Positions 56,515-64,000 of a DNA stretch of 64,000 nt are shown here, one piece after another. Source of the DNA: Balanoglossus misakiensis. Taxonomy: Eukaryota > Hemichordata. The notes under the pieces are model-generated. The model ran no database searches. It was not told the DNA's origin and saw only the letters and a program-made list of their open reading frames with translations. A program made the translations under genes and the position numbers. The stretch's first letter is position 1. Every line of letters starts with the position of its first letter. The stretch covers positions 18,104,001 to 18,168,000 of the forward strand of contig CM082578.2 in assembly GCA_040954595.2 (NCBI GenBank). The letters run 5' to 3'.

Positions 56515-58953
56515 TCTGTAAAAATGAAAAACAAACACCCGTTTTGACGAATACCGTGCCAACAGTTTTTGCACCTATTCTAGTTTCATACAAAGCTTGG
56601 TTTGCCTTACTTGGTTACTATTATCAATCTGTTTCTGCGATAATTAACCGTGTCTCGCGAGATTTTGCAATGAGCGGAAAATCGTCTATTGGGCCGATCT
56701 TTTAGATAAGTTCTGACTTTATTAAATACTTAACTATCTATCTATTGAAAGACCATATGGGACCTTTCAAATTTCTGCATCTTTTCATCCACGTTCCAAC
56801 AGCGTTCACAAATGGAAACGTTGAAACATATGGAGTTGTCTATAGCGCGATACGGAATAAGTAGGGTCAATTGTGCAGTTATTTTTCGAATGGGTGTCTC
56901 TGTGTGCCTGATCTATTGTAGTATTATTAGTATACAGGATGTGAACGATTCTGCTTTTCGATTTCTCTCCTTTTTTTGTCAAAGCCGTTGTCAACTTGTG
57001 ATCTTACAGTCCAGAGCTTTTGATGGTGACTGATCTTTATGGCGCGGATTGATATGAGTAACGGTTGCCGCACAAACCTTCAACATCCAGCCTTTGCAAG
57101 TACTTTTTCACGTCCACATCATGTTTATAACCATAAACACTTTCACCTATCCGGCCGGCTGTTATAACGTACATCATGAAATTGGGAAACCGCTACGCAT
57201 GAGTTCAACGTGATTTGAATAGTACTGGTGTGTGCCTTATTGTACAAGTGGAAACATCATTTTGTCATTTCACACCAAACAGTATTTTCTCTTCCTACTT
57301 TTGCGCACAGTGTCGACAGGCCCAATATGTGGTATATTATGAGAGTCTGGCCCCTGTTTATAAACTTAGACCGACGGTCGCGACACATTACACTGATATC
57401 AACAGACAATGCAATTGGCTTAGTACATGTAAACCACATGTTGAATAACCAATGACGAATATTACCTTGAACAAAACCGTGACAGCAGCTGTTGTCTCAA
57501 GTCTCTGTGTCCCAAAAATAAAATCTGTCCACGTACACGTTACTGCAAACATATGTTTTCAGTCAATGACGGATCTCTCGGGCTCGTTTATTTTACTTAT
57601 TGACTTCCCGTTCCATAATTAGATCCCGATTATTTTCCAAACATACGGTTCATAATTTAGAATCCGTGTGGTAGTTTCGTAATTTGTGAAATGTTTGTCT
57701 ACTGTTACTAGGTATTATTTTATGTGTTCAAAGGTAACTTTGACATCACACCCATGCCATGGTTTACTATTTTCTCGCAGCTCGTATCATAAATTAGGCC
57801 CCAACACATAGCTTTTAGATTTAAACAATAATTTACGCACGGTGGAGTGGTCGTGATTCATCATCAACACCCAAACCTTACCATTGTAACGTAGCATTAT
57901 TTTTTCATTGAACAGGACACTTCAAAACTTGTCAATTAATTACCTATTCCATTTCCGCCGACAATAATTACAATAATTGGTGCCACGTGACACTCCAAAC
58001 CCATCAGTCACGCCCACCACATCCCCTGGGACTCTGAGCGTCGGCGTATAACCATAATTATAAATATGATATGAATGATGCCATTAAATTTTATCGCATC
58101 AGACACACCTCTTCGAATAATAACGATAAAGACTTCATCTTTCTCATTTCCTGAGAGCAGTAGTCCATTATTTCAATTTTTCACAGTAATTGTTGTTGAA
58201 ATTAAATATGGAGACAAATTACAGCGTTCTCTTAATAACTCTTAAAACTAATTTTTCGGGGGACATTTGTATTTCTAACGTTTGAAATGTTGCCCCAAAT
58301 CACACTCCCTGGCATCTCTATTTCAAGCAGTTGAGAAAGAAATGGCCCAAGACTGAATAATTTAGCTAACCATTGAATGGTTGTATAAATATCTGAGGTC
58401 TAGCTTGGTACCAGTCGAAGAAGCAACATTTTCTTGAAAATGTGATCATAGCACACTTTATTGTACCAGAGGAACTGTTGCCGATTTTTGCTATCTGTCA
58501 TTTTTTTTAATTTACCGATAAAGCGCATACTTGTCGATAGTACTCGGCTGATTTTCTGCGGCACATTTGATGCAGTTCTCCCAATATAGCTTCAGTCAGG
58601 TTACAACCGTTTTATATACATGTACAACCACCAAGGGAAGTCAAAACCCGCAAATCCCACAACGCGAAAATTATGCACTATTTTACTTTAAGGAAAAGAA
58701 ATATAGTGTAGTTTGTCTCAAAACGCAACGAATCGGTGTCGGTTGCTTTCAGTCAAACAGAAAGTTTTATCTTCATAGAATTTTTTTTTAAATAGTGAAT
58801 GTGGGATTTTGTCAAATACGTGCGTAAAGTTTGAATGAACATGTGCGAATGATTGCCACCACGTACGCCATCATCAAATAATCGCAACATATTTTATCAG
58901 TAGTCGGCTGTTTAAATGTAGAACTTTACAAACGAAAATTCTCCCATCTTACC
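56515..58953 (-). other. Probable 5'-UTR intron of the ABCC4-like gene
   Basis: Twenty bases upstream of the ATG the minus strand reads a pyrimidine-rich tract ending TTTTTACAG at 56516, a good splice acceptor. About 2.4 kb further upstream the minus strand has GGAG|GTAAGA after 58953, a near-perfect donor in otherwise non-coding sequence. A non-coding first exon just above 58953 (perhaps starting near 59.0-59.1 kb) spliced to 56515 would explain both. This is an inference from consensus sites only. The interval itself contains no recognisable gene. Confidence 0.4.
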
Positions 58954-60567
58954 TCCGAGACAGATCAACAGGTTGCACACAGATTCCAGAGCTTGACTTG
59001 ACACTGTACGCTGCTCTGTGACTCAACGTGAAGCTTAGTAGTCACTTTGGAAGTGTCGTACATGTGACAGGTTTCTGTGCTATGGTGTTATTATTCCGTC
59101 ATTTCGTTAATTGACAGCTGGCGTCTGCTCGCTAGAGACTTCAAAAGTGTTTCAAATGAAGAACTCAGTTCAGATATAGATACCATCGCTCTCACACCGC
59201 GTAAATTACAAGATTACAGCCAAAAACCAGTCTGCACACTGGCTATATACAACGTTACACAAATCACTTGGGAAAACACAACAATGCGGGCTCAGAAAAA
59301 TACGGATCTGTCACGATATGAGAAAATCGTGGCAGGTGATTCATGAATTCGACAAAAATAGCTGCCTTTGTGCAAATTGTCGCTCGCTGTTCGTGATTGG
59401 AGCACCGCACGTGATATACTGCCATTGTACTGGCCGTAAATCTATTTTTAGACAACACGGGTCTCCTCTACCCATCACGTCGACTGTTACTTTATACAGA
59501 GACACTGCGGAAATTACTTTCTGTGAATGCAACTTTTGAAGTGCAGATAATTTGTCATTTTCGGCAATTAGATTGTCTGGTTTGGCTGTCTGCACTGTCT
59601 GTCTGTCTGTCTATCTATCGCTCTTTCCTAATTCTACTTTCTGCCATGTCGTTTTCTACCACTTACTGTAGAAACTAATAGATGTAATTTCAACACAAAA
59701 TAGACATAAAACTACAGCTACAGTGAGCTGTTGTTCTGTTGTCCATAAAATTCCTGATTTCAGAGCTTTGACCAAAGCCATATTCCAACTCCGACACCAG
59801 GTATCAAATCAATTGGCAGCTGCACGATGAATTTAATAATACTGTTGCAAATTTTTATACATGCCAACTGTGAAAGCCACATGTTTGACAAAGGATTGTC
59901 CCTAAGCTTGACTTCCCGACTAATAAAAATCCTTGACAGTTTTTCAGAATAAAATCAGTGTGTATCACAAAGTATGTGAAATAGTTTGATTGACAGTTTG
60001 ATATTATGATTTCTGTATTATTCTGTTCAGCAATGTTCAATATTCAGACTAAGTATTAAAGAAATAGAAGACAAAGTAGCAAGTCTTATCAAAAATGTTC
60101 TGTTGAGTTGAATTCTTCACTGTGTATGGATTTTAGTGGGTGCACACAAATCATACACAGTCACTCATAGACACTAAGCTATCATATGACGTACGGAAAA
60201 AGTAGTCAGGGAAATTATCATTAAGGCATTCTTAGTTAAAGATATGCATACTCTTGATTGCTATAAAAAGACACCTTGCATTGCAGTAAAACAATTTGTC
60301 ATTCTAATGAAATGTCATGAAAACACATTGTGATTAATTTTCACGACAAAAAGTGTAAGATTTCTTGAAGAAATGCAAACAATCCATATTAATTGTAATA
60401 TCTGTACTTTAGTACAGGTCGCGTTAAAATCCAATCAAGCATTCCCTTCAAACAATTCTCTTATTTTAGAAATGTGGAAAATTATATTCAGTCTTCTTGA
60501 AAACTGGTTGACAAAATTCTTCCCTTGTTTCAAGTGATCTTGAATTACCATCAAACCTGCAGTCATC
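58954..60567. other. Intergenic region between ABCC4-like gene and KLHDC8
   Basis: This is 1.6 kb. It probably contains the ABCC4-like promoter near 59.0 kb and the 3' UTR of KLHDC8 below 60568. The 89-codon plus-strand frame at 59077-59346 has no recognisable features. Confidence 0.5.
59595..59622 (+). repeat. (CTGT)n/(CTAT)n microsatellite
   Basis: CTGTCTGTCTGTCTATCTATC lies in the intergenic DNA between the ABCC4-like gene and KLHDC8. Confidence 0.8.
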
Positions 60568-62718
60568 TCATTTTTTCACTCCCAGAGCTTCCATAAAATT
60601 GCAAGGTCCTTGATTTGAGAGACCACCTATGATGTGCAGTCGGTTTTTGAACACAACAGAAGCACATGAACACTGGGGCACAGGACTTGGTGGTAATTTC
60701 TCCCATGTATTTGTCTCTAGGTCAAAACTTTCCACTTCTGACAGAGCATTGCCTTGGTTACCTGGAGGAAAGAAACAAGTATCAGAGTTGAAATCCCAGA
60801 TAAAATGTCACCAAATTAAAAGCATTTGTCAAAATTCCACATGATCTATTCAAACTCCCAAAACATACATGTTATGTACACTTGTTACATAACTGTTTGT
60901 CTGTTCTGTATATAATTAGCCATTGTTGCTAAGCTCATGGTCACCACTACAAATATGAATATTTATATGCAGTCGGTCAGTCAATCAATCAATGTGTTTG
61001 CAGTCTATTTAAGACATACCAAAAGATAAACTGTAGCACTGCTATTATTATTAAATAAGCATTCAATTATTAGACATTATTTTTAGACCAAAAACAGATG
61101 AACAGATGAATGTCAGAAAGTGCTGGGTAATACAAGAGGCCACAGCTACATGAAATTGTATGTAATTGATGACTTACCCATTCCTATTGCAGCGATGACC
61201 CTTCCACCCACATATGCAGCTGCAAAGTCACCACGCTTACAGATCATTGGCGTGTTGGTGGTCCATTTATCTGAAGTCAGAGATCAACATCGGTGAGCAA
61301 AGGCATGGAAAATGAAGCCATCTAGCATTTTGTCAACTTGGTTAGACTCCATGTTTGTGACATGGTACATGAAGGAGAACGTTGAGATACTCATCAGTGA
61401 ATGTATTATTTGTAATGTATGAAATTCATCTAGTTTTGGTCACACTGACAATACTAATTTTGCTAGAAAGTGATTTGCAATAATTAACCGAAGAGGAGAC
61501 ATCTACTTCTTATAATGGCACATGGCACAGTCACCTACGCACCAATGTACCAGAAGTATGAACAAAAAAATTCACCAGTAGAGGAACACAAACCTTTTTC
61601 AATATCATAAGACTCCATAACATCACTAAACCTATCATTGGGGCTCCTGGTTTGTGGGTTTTCATGGAGCCCACCCAAGCTAAAAAAGTGTGTCTCAGAC
61701 TCGACATAGCATGGGAAAACTCTCTTGCTGGGAATGTCAGCTAGCTTCTGCCATTTTCTTTCTTCAACTGGCAATCCAAGGTCTAACATTTCAAATGCAG
61801 TTGTTGGCTTTTTTCCGTGTCTTCCCCCTGTGAATGAACAAACGAACCAACGAACCAACGAATGAATGAATGAACAAAGCAAAGCATAAATAAATCAGTG
61901 ACTTAATAAATGAACTACACATATGAAGAATGATACATTAAGTGTGCTCACCTAAAACATATATTTTCTTTCCTTTGAGAAAGGCAGCCGTGGCATACCT
62001 AGCTGTTGGCAAAGATGGTAATTCCTGCCACACATTCTCTTGGATGTCCAAGACTGTTACCATGTCTGAAGGGTTGGTATCTACCTTCATTCCTCCAATG
62101 ACAATAATCCTGCCCTCTGAAACACAATATATCAATGAGATCAGCAAAGTCAAAAATAAAGTTGTAATTTTACATGAAGCATTTTCCATATTATCTACAG
62201 GGTTTTATACCCGGTAGATCTATCATGACAACTACCTCAATGGATATGATTATTGTCCAGTACTCTCTATCTACACCAGCAGTACTTCCAATTTCTTGAC
62301 TGACATGACAGTATCCAGATGTAAAACATGACCTGTACGTACCATACAAGAGTGCTGAGATACCCATCACACTTTCTGCTAGGGGCTTCAAGGTTGACCA
62401 TGATTTAGTTTTCGTGTCATACTTCTCAACAACATTCACCGGCACCTGATCGTGTCCAACTCCCCCTATTGCAATAATAGCACCATCCGTGGCCACTACT
62501 GCCGGTGCAGCTCTTTTGGTCGGCATATTCGCAAGTCTCTTCCATTTGTTCTTCTTGGGATCATACGACTCCAAGTTGTCTACTGGGGCACCGACACTGT
62601 CACATCCCCCGATCACATACAAAATGCCATCACACTCCACTGGGGAGCTGTACACTCTCTTAGTTGGCATTGGAGCGAGTTTCTCCCAGTGGTAATCATC
62701 TCTACTATTGCTTGCCAT
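60568..62718 (-). CDS. KLHDC8: Kelch domain-containing protein 8 (KLHDC8A/B-like), 5 exons, 353 aa
   Basis: This is a kelch-repeat beta-propeller without BTB or BACK domains; the mammalian KLHDC8 proteins are little-characterised cytoplasmic proteins, with KLHDC8B linked to the midbody. Exons: 62718-62343, 62116-61952, 61827-61594, 61270-61178, 60761-60568, all in frame, stop TGA at 60568-60570. Kelch blades are seen as repeated GG pairs followed by Trp: VIGGCDSVG, IGGVGHDQVP, VIGGMKVDT, the VLGGRHGKKP junction across exons 2 and 3, LGGLHENPQ, the AIGMG blade and IIGGLSNQGP. The repeated MPTKR or LPTAR after each Trp is typical of this subfamily. The length, 353 aa, is essentially the family norm (about 350). 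The ATG at 62718 opens the frame with MASNSRDD. I cannot tell A from B; an invertebrate pro-orthologue is likely. Confidence 0.93.
61828..61880 (+). repeat. (AACG)/(AATG) tetranucleotide repeat in KLHDC8 intron 2
   Basis: GAATGAACAAACGAACC and related units repeat directly before the acceptor of KLHDC8 exon 3. Confidence 0.75.
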
Positions 62719-62843
62719 GACTTGTTATTAAAGGGAGCTTTTCACCCAAGTTTTTACAAAGTATTCAAAAAATATCCCTCACACCTGACCACCAACTCTT
62801 GTCAGACTGCACTATATACTCATAAACTACACACACTGACCTG

Positions 62844-63330
62844 CCTGTGAAGAAAATGCAAAAATTAACTTTAAACGTTTTCAAATGTCTCAGAATGTTG
62901 CAAATTATGTTGCTTGATGGCTTCTCATCAACCAAACATGTAGGTGGTAAAGGTGGTTCCTTTTTGGTGTAGCATCGTGGAGCTGAAGTATGATGCTGGC
63001 TACAAACGGCGTCCACATCGTGAAGGTCAGAGGTCGCACATGAAGATGAACCTTGGGCTATTTCACAAAATCATGGCCTATTCGGGCTATGGGTGACAAA
63101 TCAAGACATGATTAGACAAAACGGTGCATGGTGTACTCATGGTAGTATAACTGGCAAAACACAGCCCACAAATCCCGAGTTGAAAAGATCATGTGCAGTA
63201 TCGCTATTGGTGCCAGCCCATCCCATCTCTCCAACTGGAGAGCCATCGGAACCGAGTAATGGCATTTGTTTGAAGTCTAGGTTCCGAACTCATGCCCTCG
63301 CCGGGGTGTAGTGTACTATGCATACTCACC
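62844..63330 (-). other. Possible 5'-UTR intron of KLHDC8
   Basis: On the minus strand a TTTTCTTCACAG acceptor ends at 62845, 126 bases above the KLHDC8 ATG, and a TTGCG|GTGAGT donor follows 63330. Together they would define a non-coding first exon above 63330 and an intron of about 0.5 kb. This rests on consensus matches only. The open frames in this stretch have no recognisable homology. Confidence 0.3.
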
Positions 63331-64000
63331 GCAACAATGCTCAGCTATAAAGTTGGACACATGTGTATCCCGGTATCAATTCCGCATCTAACTGTCACAT
63401 CGCACGAAGGGACAGGGACGCCTTACACACATGTGCAAACCGGAAGTAGCGGTCGTGTCTGTTTGTTGCCGGTTGTGTTGGTGTTTCTAAGCAAGAATGG
63501 TGAGGGCGCACAACCGCTGGAGCAGGAATGATGCACGCACTGACCATCATCACTAAAAAGCATAAACTCAGGACCATAATTTTCTGTATGTAGGAGACAC
63601 TCCAAGCCTACATTTTTGGCCAAACACTGACGCCAGAATCCTGCATTTTCTACTTAATAATACATACATGTACATACATACATACCTACATACCTACATA
63701 CAATACTTGCTTACAAATGCGTCGGATTACTGATCGAATGGATCCACGAAAGAAAACGAAGAACGTTCAAATCCACATAGAAACTTTATTAGAACATTCT
63801 GCGTACATTTAGTTTAAAAGTCTTGGCTATAGTTTAGTGAAAGTATATGTACACTGATAAATGCAAGAGGGTAAGAATCTAAGTTGCATATTGTAGTATT
63901 AATTCTAGAATGTGGACATAAGGTGAAACAGGATCATGAAAGTTGGTCAGTGGTTCATCCATTTGGATATAAAGCTTACAGAAATAATTGACATATACTG
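63331..64000. other. Upstream of KLHDC8 and possible 3' end of the next minus-strand gene
   Basis: It contains the presumed KLHDC8 promoter and the TACA microsatellite. A minus-strand AATAAAG at 63784-63790 could be the poly(A) signal of a further gene entering from the right edge, but no coding sequence supports it. Confidence 0.25.
63659..63702 (+). repeat. (TACA)n/(CATA)n microsatellite
   Basis: ACATACATGTACATACATAC and derived units lie upstream of KLHDC8. Confidence 0.85.

Noticed and set aside
59077-59346. 89-codon plus-strand frame
   Set aside because: No domain, and it lies where the ABCC4-like first exon and promoter are expected on the other strand.
1-64000. A novel multi-gene system, CRISPR array, operon or viral island
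   Set aside because: All substantial coding sequence belongs to five known eukaryotic families in an ordinary arrangement; no repeat-spacer pattern or clustered unknown genes were found.

Overview
This is animal nuclear DNA, not a prokaryotic or viral segment. Genes are split into short exons with GT/AG borders separated by AT-rich introns, and the intergenic DNA carries MITE-like and SINE-like elements and microsatellites. The gene set (an axonemal dynein heavy chain, PARP3, a galactose-3-O-sulfotransferase, an ABCC4-like transporter and KLHDC8) and the compact but intron-rich structure suggest a marine invertebrate. A hemichordate, amphioxus or similar animal is my guess; the sequence alone does not fix the species.

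Layout. From 40,926 down to 334 the minus strand carries the 5' part of a very large inner-arm axonemal dynein heavy chain (DNAH3/7/12 type). I could join 41 exons, all in one reading frame, giving 2,502 residues from the N-terminus through AAA3. The microtubule-binding stalk and AAA4-6 lie beyond base 1. The region 39-44.5 kb is richer in CpG and holds the presumed promoters of the dynein (minus) and of PARP3 (plus), with three RFX/X-box-like palindromes. PARP3 (44,546-48,584, plus, 10 exons, 537 aa) is complete with its H-Y-E catalytic triad. About 1.4 kb downstream on the same strand is a two-exon Golgi galactose-3-O-sulfotransferase (49,970-52,170, 384 aa). It converges on an ABCC4/MRP4-like full ABC transporter on the minus strand (52,648-56,496, 1,282 aa) whose whole coding region is one exon, apparently with a spliced 5' UTR. 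Last comes a five-exon KLHDC8-type kelch-propeller gene (60,568-62,718, minus, 353 aa).

The genes do not form a pathway: this is an ordinary eukaryotic neighbourhood of unrelated housekeeping, ciliary and secretory genes. I see no CRISPR, no operon, no viral genes and no clearly novel multi-gene system. The most unusual points are these: PARP3 exon 3 is wedged between two different MITEs, one of which supplies the splice donor; the palindromic octamer TACATGTA is strongly over-represented; the ABCC4-like coding region has no introns; the dynein has a Ser/Pro/Gly-rich N-terminal extension; and RFX-type sites cluster around the dynein/PARP3 divergent promoter region.

All exon borders were read by eye from splice consensus and frame continuity, without alignment to any database or transcript. 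Family assignments rest on recognised motifs.
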